A stretch of 64,000 nt of DNA from Pseudomonas sp. A-RE-19 (lineage in GTDB: Bacteria; Pseudomonadota; Gammaproteobacteria; Pseudomonadales; Pseudomonadaceae): positions 1 to 64,000 of the forward strand of contig NZ_JAHBDQ010000016.1 in NCBI RefSeq assembly GCF_019956555.1. Reading direction: 5' to 3'. Made by a program: the position numbers and the translations under genes. The notes beneath the pieces are model-generated. The model did no database searches and had not been told where the DNA came from. It was given only the letters and a program-made list of their open reading frames with translations. Numbering within the stretch: position 1 is the stretch's first letter; every line of letters starts with the position of its first letter. Shown here one piece after another: positions 18,512-27,129 of this stretch.

Positions 18512-19366
18512 TTATTTTTCCTCCAGCAAGTGGGTGTCGAAGTCGGCCCGTAGGGCGTCGATGCCTTCCAGGCGATCGGCCAGATCGGGGCTGCGCAAGG
18601 ACAGGCAGGCAACCAGTGCTTCAACCTGGGCCAGCGCCGGGACTATCGTGTCGAAGGCCGACACCGATTCCACCGGCGCGCTGATAATCAGGTCGGCCAT
18701 TTCCCGCAGCGGTGAGGCGTAGATGTCGGTGAACAGCACGACCCGCGCATGTCGGCTCTTCGCGGCATTGGCGACTCGCAGGGCCTGGGACTGGTAGCGG
18801 CGATAGTCGAACATCAGCACCACGTCCTGACGCTGCACGTCGAACAACCGGTCCGGTAATTGCGCATTGTCTTCCAGGGCAAAACAGCCGGGCCGCAGCA
18901 GGCGCAGATGGTTGAGCAAATAGTTGGCGAGGAAACTGCTGAAGCGCCCGCCAAAGCAATGGATCTGATGACGGGTGTCGAGCAGCCATTCGATCAGAAT
19001 GCGTACATCTTCGGGCTGGGTCAGGGCCTGGGTGTCTAGCAATGCCCGATGGCTGTTCGCCAGATAGTGGCTCCAGGGGTCATCTTTCTTGAGATGAGCG
19101 CGGGGTTGCAACAGGGTACTGGGGGAACGCAGGCGGTCGTCCATGTCGCGGAGCAAGGCTTCCTGAAACTCGGCATAACCGCTGAAACCAAGCTTCTTTA
19201 CCAGCCGCACGATGGTCGGATCGCTGACACCGGCATGTTCGGCCAGACGTGACATGGGGCCCAGTCCATTGCGTGGGTACTGGTCCAGCAAGGCGCGTAT
19301 GACTTTGCGTTCCGACGGCGTGAAGTCCAGGCCGGGATCGGTGATCAGGTCTCTGAGAGAGGGCAT
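18512..19366 (-). CDS. MurR/RpiR family transcriptional regulator
   Basis: 284 residues. It has an N-terminal HTH of the RpiR type (FTPSERKVIRALLDQYPRNGL, then LAEHAGVSDPTIVRLVKKLGFSGYAEFQEAL, about 15-67). A SIS sugar-isomerase-like sensing domain follows (about 115-250), with IHCFGGRFSSFLANYL and VVLFTDIYASPLREMADLIISAPVE. It is the first gene of the cluster and almost touches the next one, so it probably regulates its own operon in response to a pathway intermediate. The upstream 340 bases are AT-rich and would hold the operator. Confidence 0.88.
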   Translation of the reverse strand: MPSLRDLITDPGLDFTPSERKVIRALLDQYPRNGLGPMSRLAEHAGVSDPTIVRLVKKLGFSGYAEFQEALLRDMDDRLRSPSTLLQPRAHLKKDDPWSHYLANSHRALLDTQALTQPEDVRILIEWLLDTRHQIHCFGGRFSSFLANYLLNHLRLLRPGCFALEDNAQLPDRLFDVQRQDVVLMFDYRRYQSQALRVANAAKSRHARVVLFTDIYASPLREMADLIISAPVESVSAFDTIVPALAQVEALVACLSLRSPDLADRLEGIDALRADFDTHLLEEK

Positions 19367-19707
19367 CCGGGCTCCTGCTGGATGGTTGTGTCGGTTTCAT
19401 TTCATTAATTGTTAAAATAGTATTTATGTAACGTGTGCTACATGTCTAGTGAATTTTATCGCGGATTTGAAAAGCCCCAAAGTGGGGCGAAAACCCCGTG
19501 CGCTGGGGGCTACGCGGATGTCGATAGACCTTGTAGGACATCGTCCATAGTGGTGTCAGAGATCGCTACTTCTGGGGGATAAAATGGAACCGCAAACCCG
19601 ATCGACTGCTTGAAACCAAGCGCCCCGGGTCGCGCGTCTTGCGGCACAATGACGCGATTGTTCGCGGCATCGTGCCGTTTTCCATCTTATTGACAGAGTG
19701 ATCTTCC
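19367..19707. other. Divergent intergenic region (RpiR cluster / phosphatase-cobF)
   Basis: No gene is supported here. The part next to the RpiR gene (about 19395-19440) is strikingly AT-rich (TTCATTAATTGTTAAAATAG, read on the plus strand), as expected of a promoter. A small GC hairpin (GCCCC-N5-GGGGC, 19474-19488) follows. The stretch must carry promoters for both directions. Confidence 0.5.
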
Positions 19708-20280
19708 GTGCAGGCGACCCGCTTGACCCTGATGTGCCACGCTCGAACCATCGCACAGAAATTGGCGCGTTTTCCTACGAACGAGCCGTTGGAAATGGAT
19801 TGGCAATCGGCGAAAGGTTCACGTTGCCGCCAGTTCAAGGGAACACCCCGCTTGCTCTGTGGCCCGGAACTGCGAACCCGCCAAACCGCCGAGCTGTTTG
19901 GCCAGGACGCGGAGATTGTCGCGGCACTGGGGGATTGCGATTTCGGACGCTGGAAAGGCTCGTCGATCGACGACCTGCAAGCATCCGAACCCGAGACGCT
20001 CCAGGCCTGGCTCAATGACCCGACCTCGGCGCCCCACGGTGGAGAATCGGTGGCGCAACTCGGTGAGCGGGTGGCTGCGTGGCTGAATAGCCTTGAGACG
20101 ACGCCGGGGCATATCGTGGCCATCACCCATCCCTTTGTCATTCGCGCCGCACTGATGCAGGTGTTGCAGGGCGAGTCGTTCAATCAGATCGACGTCGAGC
20201 CGTTGTCGGCCATCGAGTTGCGGTTCAACGGTCGCTGGCGGCTACGCTTGATGAGTGTTGATCTTGAGGGGATGCATTAA
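19708..20280 (+). CDS. Histidine phosphatase-family protein with altered RHG motif
   Basis: 190 residues of the phosphoglycerate-mutase/histidine phosphatase fold, starting at GTG 19708. The usual N-terminal LIRHGET motif is replaced by LMCHARTIAQ: His11 is kept but the preceding Arg is Cys and the following Gly is Ala. The downstream acid region (GDCDFGRWKG, PHGGESVAQLGERV) and the second catalytic histidine (VAITHPFVIRAAL) are present. Members near cobalamin genes include the CobC alpha-ribazole phosphatase. It is translationally coupled to cobF (TAATG), which hints at a role in cobalamin synthesis. Activity is uncertain because of the altered motif. Confidence 0.8.
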   Translation: MQATRLTLMCHARTIAQKLARFPTNEPLEMDWQSAKGSRCRQFKGTPRLLCGPELRTRQTAELFGQDAEIVAALGDCDFGRWKGSSIDDLQASEPETLQAWLNDPTSAPHGGESVAQLGERVAAWLNSLETTPGHIVAITHPFVIRAALMQVLQGESFNQIDVEPLSAIELRFNGRWRLRLMSVDLEGMH

Positions 20281-21035
20281 TGAAAAAACTTCTGGTCATC
20301 GGTGTCGGCGCGGGCAACCCCGACTACATCACCTTGCAAGCAGTGAAAGCATTGAACCGGGTCGATGTGTTTTTCCTCATGGACAAGGGCCAGAACAAAG
20401 ACAAGCTGATCGACCTGCGCCGTGAGCTCTGTGAGCGCTACATCACTGATCACGACTACCGCTTCGTCGAAGCCCAGAGCCCGGAGCGGGAGCGCGGGAA
20501 TGTGGATTACAAGGCCAGCGTCGAAGACCTGAACCATGCCAAGCAGCAGACCTTCGAGCGCTTGATCAACGAGGAAATGACTGACGACCAGTGCGGCGGT
20601 TTTCTGGTGTGGGGCGATCCGGCGTTGTACGACAGCACCATTCGGATCCTCCAAGCGATTCTGGCGTCAGGCCGGTGTGTATTCGAGTTCGAGGTGATCC
20701 CCGGGATCACCAGCGTGCAAGCGTTGGCGGCGCAACACAAGGTGCCGCTGAATCGCATCGGTCGCTCGATCGAAATCACCACCGGCCGGCGGTTGGCGGC
20801 GGGGCAGGTGAGTGACGCCGACAGCCTGGTGGTGATGCTGGATGCGCAAGACGCCTACCATCACGTGGCCGATCAGGAGACAGAGATTTACTGGGGGGCT
20901 TATCTGGGGACGCCGGATGAAATCCTGATCAGTGGCAAGCTCAAGGATGTCGCGGATGAAATCGAGCGAGTGCGCAAGGCGGCGCGGCTGGCGCATGGGT
21001 GGATCATGGATACCTATCTGTTGCGCAAGTCTTGA
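20280..21035 (+). CDS. cobF: Precorrin-6A synthase (deacetylating) CobF
   Basis: A 251-residue SAM-dependent tetrapyrrole methyltransferase. CobF methylates C-1 of precorrin-5 and removes acetate in the aerobic cobalamin pathway. KKLLVIGVGAGNPDYITLQAVKAL is the family N-terminus. CobF-typical blocks are FFLMDKGQNKDKLIDLR, GGFLVWGDPALYDSTIRIL, FEVIPGITSVQALAAQH and GRRLAAG. Its ATG shares a base with the stop codon of the phosphatase-like gene. No other cob genes are in the window, so this pair is detached from the main cluster. Confidence 0.93.
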   Translation: MKKLLVIGVGAGNPDYITLQAVKALNRVDVFFLMDKGQNKDKLIDLRRELCERYITDHDYRFVEAQSPERERGNVDYKASVEDLNHAKQQTFERLINEEMTDDQCGGFLVWGDPALYDSTIRILQAILASGRCVFEFEVIPGITSVQALAAQHKVPLNRIGRSIEITTGRRLAAGQVSDADSLVVMLDAQDAYHHVADQETEIYWGAYLGTPDEILISGKLKDVADEIERVRKAARLAHGWIMDTYLLRKS

Positions 21036-21058
21036 GATATTGGGGGCTGGAGTGGCGC

Positions 21059-21198
21059 TATCGCGAGCAGGCTCGCTCCCACAGGGCATCTCTATTGATC
21101 ACAACATTTGTGTACGACGCCTTCGCGGGCAAGCCTCGCTCCTACAATGGTCTTGTGGTCACCACAGATCAAATGTGGGAGCGAGCCTGCTCGCGATG
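21059..21198. repeat. REP cluster, three copies (GTGGGAGCGAGCC type)
   Basis: GCGAGCAGGCTCGCTCCCAC at 21063-21082, a diverged copy at about 21121-21145 and the mirror copy GTGGGAGCGAGCCTGCTCGC at 21175-21194. The cluster lies between the convergent cobF and ftrA-like genes. Confidence 0.85.
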
Positions 21199-21214
21199 AG
21201 GCCTCAATAACACC

Positions 21215-22189
21215 TCAAGAAATCACTTTTATCTCGCGCCCAAACCGCTCCCGATACACCGACGGCGGCACGCCGACTACACTGCGAAACGCCACCCGGA
21301 AACTCTCCACCGAACGATAACCACAGCGCTGGGCAATTTGCTCGGTGTTCTCGTTTGTGCTCTCCAGCAACTCGCGCGCACGGGCCAGACGCTCATGCTG
21401 CAGCCACGCTTTGGGCGGCAGGCCAGTGGCTTGCGTAAACCGGCGCAGAAACGTCCGTTCACTCATGGCCGCTTCACTCGCCAGCTCGCGAACCTCAAGC
21501 GGTTCGTGCAAGCGCTCGCGTGCCCATTGCATGACCCGCGACAGATCGCTGCGCGGCGTCGGGCTGACGGGTGTAGGAATAAATTGCGCCTGGCCGCCGG
21601 TGCGTTGCGGCGACATCACCAACCGTCGTGCCACTGAGTTGGCCACCTGAGTACCGAAATCCCGCGCGACCAGGTGCAGGCAGGCATCGATGCCGGCGGC
21701 GCTGCCAGCCGAAGTGATCAGCTGGCCCGAGTCGACATAGAGCACGTCGGGGTCCACCCGAATGTTCGGAAAACGCTCGGCCAGTTCAGTGGTGTAGCGC
21801 CAGTGCGTCGTGGCGCCATGCCCGTCGAGCAAACCGGTGGCCGCCAGCACGAATACCCCGGAACAGATCGACAATAACCGCGCCCCCCGGGCATGGGCCT
21901 GGCGCAGGGCGGCGAGCAAGGGTTCAGGCACGGTCGCGCTGCGGTCGCGCCAGCCGGGGATGATGATGGTCCGGGCCTCTTCAAGCAGTTCCATCCCGCC
22001 GTCGGCCAGCACCTGAATGCCGCCCATGGCGCGCATCGGCCCTTGGTCGACGGCAACGATGCGATGCGCATACCAAGGGAAATCGAACTCCGGTCGCGCC
22101 AGGCCAAAGATCTCCACGGCGATGCCGAATTCGAAAGTGCAGAGGCCGTCGTAGGCCAGAATCGCGACCAATCCAGGGGTGGGCTGCAT
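21215..22189 (-). CDS. ftrA: GlxA/FtrA-family transcriptional regulator (GATase1-like + AraC HTH)
   Basis: A 324-residue two-domain regulator. The N-terminal DJ-1/GATase1-like domain (about 1-190) includes CTFEFGIAVEIFGLARPEFDF and LSICSGVFVLAATGLLDG. A C-terminal AraC-type DNA-binding domain follows (about 215-315: REVRELASEAAMSERTFLRRF-type helices and CGYRSVESFRVAF). The start was set at MQPTPGLVAILAYDGL (22189), since a further 16 upstream residues are atypical. It is divergent from the rhodanese gene 100 bp away, the arrangement seen for FtrA regulators, which presumably control that neighbour. The symbol is by family resemblance. Confidence 0.8.
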   Translation of the reverse strand: MQPTPGLVAILAYDGLCTFEFGIAVEIFGLARPEFDFPWYAHRIVAVDQGPMRAMGGIQVLADGGMELLEEARTIIIPGWRDRSATVPEPLLAALRQAHARGARLLSICSGVFVLAATGLLDGHGATTHWRYTTELAERFPNIRVDPDVLYVDSGQLITSAGSAAGIDACLHLVARDFGTQVANSVARRLVMSPQRTGGQAQFIPTPVSPTPRSDLSRVMQWARERLHEPLEVRELASEAAMSERTFLRRFTQATGLPPKAWLQHERLARARELLESTNENTEQIAQRCGYRSVESFRVAFRSVVGVPPSVYRERFGREIKVIS

Positions 22190-22290
22190 TTGGCGGAAAG
22201 TTCCCGGTGAGTGTCTTGTGCGCCACTGTAGCGACATGCGCGAGGCAGATAAAGTCTTCTCACACCCACCGAGACTTTGGAGTACAACCC

Positions 22291-22725
22291 ATGCCCAGCC
22301 TGGTTCGCGAAATTCCCGCCGCCCCGTGCGCCATTGCCCTGATGCATTTCAGCAACCGTCTGACCTTTGAGACTGACTGTTCCGACGTCCACGGCAGCCA
22401 ACAGGCCGGCGAGGTGGATTTTGTCCTGGTGGACGTGCGCGGACCGTTGGCGTTCGAACGCGGACATGTGCCGGGTGCGATCAACATTCCGGGCCGACTG
22501 ATCACGGCCGACGGCTTGGCGGCTTATTCGAAATCCACGTTGTTCGTGGTCTATTGCGCAGGGCCCCACTGCAACGGCGCCAACAAGGCCGCGGTGAAAC
22601 TGGCGGCGCTGGGTTACCCGGTCAAGGAGATGATCGGCGGGGTGACGGGGTGGCTGGATGAAGGGTTTGAATTGAGTGTTGCGATGCACCAGCCGGTCAG
22701 TACCGTGATCGGCTGCGAATGTTGA
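22291..22725 (+). CDS. Rhodanese-domain sulfurtransferase
   Basis: A 144-residue single-domain rhodanese. The domain runs from about residue 35 (DFVLVDVRGPLAFERGHVPGAINIPGRL) to the end. The active loop VVYCAGPHCNGANKAA carries two cysteines; the first (CAGPHC) is at the usual persulfide position. The C-terminal MIGGVTGWLDEGF is characteristic. The ATG at 22291 has GGAG 8 bases before it. It is divergent from ftrA and probably under its control. Confidence 0.88.
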   Translation: MPSLVREIPAAPCAIALMHFSNRLTFETDCSDVHGSQQAGEVDFVLVDVRGPLAFERGHVPGAINIPGRLITADGLAAYSKSTLFVVYCAGPHCNGANKAAVKLAALGYPVKEMIGGVTGWLDEGFELSVAMHQPVSTVIGCEC

Positions 22726-22733
22726 TGTAGCTG

Positions 22734-22833
22734 AAAAGATCGCAGGCTTCGCCAGCGCCTGCATTGACCGTGTACACCAGTGAAATTACGGCTGTACATC
22801 CCCTGTAGGAGCTGCCGAAGGCTGCGATCTTTT
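22734..22833. repeat. REP-like inverted pair (AAAAGATCGCAGG / GTAGGAGCTG type)
   Basis: AAAAGATCGCAGGCTTCGCC on the left; GTAGGAGCTGCCGAAGGCTG followed by CGATCTTTT on the right. It sits between the convergent rhodanese and amidotransferase genes. Confidence 0.75.
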
Positions 22834-22842
22834 GATCTTGAT

Positions 22843-23484
22843 TCAAACCGCTGCCCGCGCCACCCACCACTGATCGAGTGTCGTCTGCAACCAACCAAAC
22901 ACAGCCGCATAAGCAGCATTGTCCTGTGGCCCCCGAGGCAACGGCGATTCCTCGGCAAAGTGCTCGTTGAGAATCGCCACCGATTCAGCATTCCACTCCG
23001 GATGGAACTGCAACCCCACCCGCGTCGCCCCGACGCGATACATCTGCTGCTCGCAAACGTCACTGCTGGCCAGCAACTGGGCAGAGGGCGGCAGATCGAT
23101 CGCATCTTCATGCCACTCCAGCATCCTCAGCGCCTGGCCATCGGTAAAACTCACAGTGGTCCAGCCAGTTTCGGGGTGACCCATCCGCCGCACACTGCCA
23201 CCCAGGCTCAGCGCCAGCAATTGCGCACCCAGACAAATCGCAAACACTGCCGCGCCCTGATCCAGACTGCCCGCCAGCCACTGACGCTCCACTTCCAGCC
23301 ACGCCGGCCCGGCGTTGGATTCATAAGGCCCGCCCAACAGGATCACCGGTGCCGCGCTCATGGTCGGTAACTGGCCGAGGTCGGCACGAAACACGTTCAG
23401 CGTAATGCCACGGGACCGGGCCCACTCGGCAATGGCACCGGGCCCTTCGGCAGGATGGTGCTGGATCAGGTTCAACGAAGGCAT
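22843..23484 (-). CDS. Class I glutamine amidotransferase-domain protein
   Basis: 213 residues of the GATase-1 family. The nucleophile is in FAICLGAQLLALSLGG (Cys about 84), and the His-Glu of the triad is in GLQFHPEWNAESV (about 161-163). This is the free-standing type, similar to GMP-synthase-like amidotransferases and gamma-glutamyl hydrolases such as PuuD relatives. It starts at ATG 23484; a GTG one codon upstream is also possible. No partner synthetase is adjacent, so its acceptor or substrate is unknown. Confidence 0.83.
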   Translation of the reverse strand: MPSLNLIQHHPAEGPGAIAEWARSRGITLNVFRADLGQLPTMSAAPVILLGGPYESNAGPAWLEVERQWLAGSLDQGAAVFAICLGAQLLALSLGGSVRRMGHPETGWTTVSFTDGQALRMLEWHEDAIDLPPSAQLLASSDVCEQQMYRVGATRVGLQFHPEWNAESVAILNEHFAEESPLPRGPQDNAAYAAVFGWLQTTLDQWWVARAAV

Positions 23485-23806
23485 CACGCTGCTCTTTTGG
23501 GAGAGGGTTGGAGGGGTGAATGTGCCGCAAAAAAGGGTTCATCGCCAGTGCGACTTTTCAGTGGGACAAGTACCCGAAATCATGCAGGTTTTGTCTGAAG
23601 AAATGGATTGTCCTACAGCCCTTGCACCACCGTGGCGCACGCTTCAAGTGCCTTGAATCCCTTGGCGGATTTTCTATAAATATTTGTCGCTTAAACACAA
23701 TTTGCCCTCCTGTAGCCGCTCTAGACTGCCGGCCACTTCGGTCTTCACCCACCGAAAGTTGCCAATCGAAGCTGCCAATAAAAGCCTCCGCACACAGGAG
23801 TTATAA
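23485..23806. other. Intergenic region upstream of the amino-acid binding protein
   Basis: About 320 bases with no supported gene between divergent genes. The right half becomes AT-rich (TTTTCTATAAATATTTGTCGC near 23669-23690), the likely promoter region of the downstream binding-protein gene. An AGGAG site lies just before ATG 23807. Confidence 0.5.
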
Positions 23807-24586
23807 ATGAAGAAGCGAGTGATGTTCGGTGCCCTGGCACTGTCGATGTTGTCCCTGACCGCCATGGCCGAAGACACCAAGCCGATTCGCCTCGGTATCG
23901 AAGCCGGTTACCCGCCATTTTCGATGAAAACCCCTGACGGCAAACTCACCGGTTTCGACGTGGATATCGGCGATGCGCTGTGTGAACAAATGAAAGTGAA
24001 GTGCACCTGGGTCGAGCAAGAGTTCGACGGCCTGATCCCGGCGCTGAAGGTCAAGAAGATCGACGCAATCCTGTCGTCCATGACCATCACGGATGACCGC
24101 AAGAAGAACGTTGATTTCACCATCAAGTACTACCACACCCCGGCGCGCTTCGTGATGAAGGAAGGCACCGACGTCAAGGACCCACTGACCGAACTCAAAG
24201 GCAAGAAAGTCGGTGTGCTGCGCGCCAGTACCCACGACCGCTTCGCCACTGAAGTGCTGGTGCCGGCCGGCATCAACCTGGTGCGTTACGGTTCCCAGCA
24301 GGAAGCCAACCTGGACATGGTCGCCGGCCGCCTCGACGCAATGCTGGCCGACTCGGTCAACCTGGACGACGGCTTCCTGAAAACCGACGCCGGTAAAGGC
24401 TTCGCGTTTGTTGGCCCGACCTACGAAGACGCCAAGTACTTCGGCGGCGGTGCCGGCATCGCCGTGCGCAAGGGTGATAAAGCGTTGGCGGACAAATTCA
24501 ACACCGCCATCACTGAAATCCGCGCCAACGGCAAGTACAAGCAAGTGCAGGACAAGTACTTCGACTTCGACGTTTACGGCCATTAA
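23807..24586 (+). CDS. Periplasmic amino-acid ABC transporter substrate-binding protein (ArgT/HisJ-like)
   Basis: A 259-residue family 3 solute-binding protein. It has a signal peptide ([20 protein letters not shown], cleavage near 21-22), then [35 protein letters not shown], the family signature. [20 protein letters not shown] and [15 protein letters not shown] line the ligand cleft, as in lysine/arginine/ornithine-binding proteins. No permease or ATPase genes are adjacent, so it either shares a transporter encoded elsewhere or acts in sensing. It is followed by a clear terminator. Confidence 0.92.
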   Translation: MKKRVMFGALALSMLSLTAMAEDTKPIRLGIEAGYPPFSMKTPDGKLTGFDVDIGDALCEQMKVKCTWVEQEFDGLIPALKVKKIDAILSSMTITDDRKKNVDFTIKYYHTPARFVMKEGTDVKDPLTELKGKKVGVLRASTHDRFATEVLVPAGINLVRYGSQQEANLDMVAGRLDAMLADSVNLDDGFLKTDAGKGFAFVGPTYEDAKYFGGGAGIAVRKGDKALADKFNTAITEIRANGKYKQVQDKYFDFDVYGH

Positions 24587-24601
24587 TCACGCCGTTCAAA
24601 A

Positions 24602-24636
24602 AAGTGGCTACCGTTGACGCGGTGGCTGCTTTTTTA
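24602..24636 (+). terminator. Rho-independent terminator after the binding-protein gene
   Basis: AAGTGGCTACCG (24602-24613) pairs with CGGTGGCTGCTT (24620-24631), including three G-T wobbles, around a 6-base loop. A run of six T's follows. Confidence 0.75.
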
Positions 24637-24657
24637 TGACTTGAGAAACACATTCCC

Positions 24658-24739
24658 GTAGGAGCTGCCGCAGGCTGCGATCTTTTGATCTTGTATCTAA
24701 AAGCAAAATCAAAAGATCGCAGCCTTCGGCAGCTCCTAC
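24658..24739. repeat. REP-like inverted pair (GTAGGAGCTG type)
   Basis: GTAGGAGCTGCCGCAGGCTG with GCGATCTTTTGATC on the left; the mirror with AGCCTTCGGCAGCTCCTAC on the right. Confidence 0.85.
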
Positions 24740-24828
24740 GGGGGACGGTGTATCGGCGGGAGACAGTGCATCGGCGGGAAGAGATGTTAGGCTCTGCCCC
24801 GAATCCTGTGCGCTGTGAAGGAAGGTTT

Positions 24829-25545
24829 ATGTTGAAGTTACTCGCTCTGCTCACGCTCCTGGCGTCCACCGCCGTCCACGCTCAAACCCCGCTGCACACT
24901 GATCTGCCGCTCAAATACCTGGAGCAGGCCAACGCGGAGTCCCGCAACCAACCCCTGGTGATTTTCCTGCACGGTTACGGCAGTAACGAGCAGGACCTGT
25001 TCGACATCAAGGATGAATTGCCGCCGCAGTACAACTACCTGTCGGTGCGGGCGCCGATGACGATGGAAGAGGGCAGTTACCAGTGGTTTCGCCAGAAAGG
25101 CGAGGGCGCCTATAACGGCGAGACGGACGACCTGAAGGCCAGCGGCCAGGTGCTGCGGGATTTTGTCGCACAAGCGGCGAAGAAATATCACACCGAAGCG
25201 GACAAGGTATTCCTGGTGGGGTTCAGCCAGGGCGCGATCATGTCCTACGAGGTCGCGTTGCGTCATCCCCAGGCAGTGGGCGGGATTGCGGCGTTGAGCG
25301 GGCGAATCCTGCCGGTGCTCGAGTCCGAGCTCAAACCGGATGAAAAACGCCAGCAGCTGGCGATTTTCATCGGTCATGGCACCGCCGACAAACGCTTGCC
25401 CTACAACGACGGCACCGACGCCGACAGCCTGTTGCAGCGCCTGTCACTCAAGCCCGAGTTTCACGCCTATCCGGGTGTCGGCCATAGCATCAGCGCCACC
25501 GAGATGCAGGATTTGAGCGCCTGGTTGCAGCGCCTCAATCCCTGA
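24829..25545 (+). CDS. Secreted alpha/beta hydrolase (phospholipase/carboxylesterase type)
   Basis: 238 residues with a signal peptide (LKLLALLTLLASTAVHAQ). The hydrolase fold starts with LVIFLHGYGSNEQDLFDI (oxyanion loop). The nucleophile is in LVGFSQGAIMSYEVAL (GFSQG). The acid is likely in FIGHGTADKRLPY and the base is the His in YPGVGHSIS. It belongs to the acyl-protein thioesterase/carboxylesterase group (YpfH/Abhydrolase_2). It starts at ATG 24829 behind GAAGGAAGG; an in-frame extension of 48 residues into the repeat is spurious. It is convergent with the next gene at a distance of 11 bases. Confidence 0.85.
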   Translation: MLKLLALLTLLASTAVHAQTPLHTDLPLKYLEQANAESRNQPLVIFLHGYGSNEQDLFDIKDELPPQYNYLSVRAPMTMEEGSYQWFRQKGEGAYNGETDDLKASGQVLRDFVAQAAKKYHTEADKVFLVGFSQGAIMSYEVALRHPQAVGGIAALSGRILPVLESELKPDEKRQQLAIFIGHGTADKRLPYNDGTDADSLLQRLSLKPEFHAYPGVGHSISATEMQDLSAWLQRLNP

Positions 25546-25556
25546 TTCGGCGGGGT

Positions 25557-26144
25557 TTATTTGCCGCTGACGATTTGTTTGACCAGCGCTTCGTGGCCGG
25601 TTTTGTCGTTGGGGCGGGAAATGATCTGAACGATGGCCATGCGTGTGCCGGAAGCGGCCATCAACGTGCTGTCCAGCGTCATGCCACCGCCCTGGGTGGC
25701 GGTGCTGTCGATCTGCCGAAGACCCAGGCCGGTGCCTTTCTGGGTCAGGCTTTTTTCGCTGGTTTTGTTGAAGTCCGGCAAAGCGTTGCGTTGCTCGGTG
25801 GCGAACGCGGACACGGTGGCGTCGAGAAACTCACCGTCGTTGTCCTTGACGTTGGCGCCGCCGGGGATGGTGTTTTCAGCGGCGATCACCACGGTTTTGC
25901 TGGTCTGGTTGGTGTACATCGTACCCGTCGCCCCGGCGGTACCGGTGGCCGCATCGCCAGCCGGCAGCGGATTGGCGATGAAGCCCTTGGGCAGGGTGAA
26001 GGTGAACTTGCCGCCGAGCATCGAGACCTTCTGGGTCGGCGTTTTATCGCTGGCAGTCGTCTTGGCGGCCTGCGCATTCATGGCGCCCAGGCTGGCAGCC
26101 GCCGCCAGCAGCAGAACAACGGCTTTTTTACTCAACAATGACAT
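25557..26144 (-). CDS. Exported DcrB/DUF1795-like protein
   Basis: 195 residues with a signal peptide (KKAVVLLLAAAASLGAMNAQA, cleavage after residue 26). No cysteine is present, so it is not a lipoprotein. The mature part contains GKFTFTLPKGFIANPLP and long beta-rich segments with TGTMYTNQTSKTVVIAAEN. This resembles the PsbP/DcrB-like fold (DUF1795), which E. coli DcrB uses in envelope functions. The family assignment is from pattern only and moderately sure. Function is unknown; the neighbours do not form an operon with it. Confidence 0.65.
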   Translation of the reverse strand: MSLLSKKAVVLLLAAAASLGAMNAQAAKTTASDKTPTQKVSMLGGKFTFTLPKGFIANPLPAGDAATGTAGATGTMYTNQTSKTVVIAAENTIPGGANVKDNDGEFLDATVSAFATEQRNALPDFNKTSEKSLTQKGTGLGLRQIDSTATQGGGMTLDSTLMAASGTRMAIVQIISRPNDKTGHEALVKQIVSGK

Positions 26145-26223
26145 TCAAGCTCTCCGTGGAATGATCGCGCTTTGACGGCGATCATCCCACGGATCGCGAT
26201 CTGTAGCAGCTGCCGTGGCAGTT

Positions 26224-26982
26224 CTAGGTTCTCGAACGCAATGCCAGCCGTTTAGTGATCACCAGCATCCCCAACGACACACCGACCCCCAAGACAAACC
26301 CCAGCCATCCCAACGTTGGTAACGCCAACGCCAGTACCAGACAAAACGCCGCAAACGAATACATCCCGGTCGCCGTCGCCCTGAGCAACGCCGCCGTAAA
26401 AGCCGGACCACGGGTCTGATGGGAGAAAACCGCCATCACACTGCCCAGCACCGGGAATACTGCGAGCAGGCCACTCCAGCGTTCGCCCACCGTGCTGGCC
26501 AGCAACGTGACGGCCAACGTGAGCAGGGCGCCGGCCAGCATGCGCAGCAGCAGTTTGTCGGACTTCGGCGCCGGGCCTGAGACGATGGGCTGCACCGGGG
26601 GAAACAGGTACGGCGCGGCCAGCAATGCGGTGGCGGCCGCGATGACCGAGAACACCAGCGACGGCGGGATCAGCGATAACACAGCCGCCGCCGAGGCCCA
26701 GACCAGCAGCGAAATCGTCAGCGTCCACGGCCAGCTCAAACGTTGTGCAACCTGGGCGTAGGTCACGCAGAAAGCAATCATCGCGAACATCGCCGACAGC
26801 GCCGCCGTTGCCGCCTGAGCGGCGAACATCACGCCTTGCTCGATGGCGAGAAAATACAGAATCGGCCCGACCACCACCGGCAACCCCGACAGCCAACCGG
26901 CCACGCCAGGGCCCCAGCGTTTACCGGCCAGGGAAATCAACAAGAGAAATCCCGGAATCACCAGCAGTTTGAGTAGCAGCAC
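26224..26982 (-). CDS. Conserved integral membrane protein of unknown function
   Basis: 252 residues with about eight hydrophobic segments spaced across the length, beginning LLLKLLVIPGFLLLISLAGKRWGP. There are no catalytic or transport motifs that I recognise. GKRWGPGVAGWLSGLPVVVGP and SVMAVFSHQTRGPAFTAALLRATATGMYSF look like conserved loops. Two similar halves (SGLPVVVGPILYFLAIEQG and LLAVFPVLGSVMAVFSHQTRG) suggest an internal duplication, as in small transporters. It is monocistronic and divergent from mntH. Confidence 0.7.
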   Translation of the reverse strand: MLLLKLLVIPGFLLLISLAGKRWGPGVAGWLSGLPVVVGPILYFLAIEQGVMFAAQAATAALSAMFAMIAFCVTYAQVAQRLSWPWTLTISLLVWASAAAVLSLIPPSLVFSVIAAATALLAAPYLFPPVQPIVSGPAPKSDKLLLRMLAGALLTLAVTLLASTVGERWSGLLAVFPVLGSVMAVFSHQTRGPAFTAALLRATATGMYSFAAFCLVLALALPTLGWLGFVLGVGVSLGMLVITKRLALRSRT

Positions 26983-27129
26983 GCACGCGTCTCCATTCGG
27001 TGTGAGCCGGCCACGTTAGCATTGCGGACGATGGATTGCTCAAGCGGTCTCTGCGCAAGCACTGAGCGTCTACACCGGAATGCGCGAAACGTCTAAGCTG
27101 CGCGCTTCCACCTGTTGACGGATGCTTGC

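Noticed and set aside
23801..24583. 260-residue minus-strand ORF opposite the amino-acid binding protein
   Set aside because: Exact mirror of a well-supported secreted binding protein; no ribosome site.
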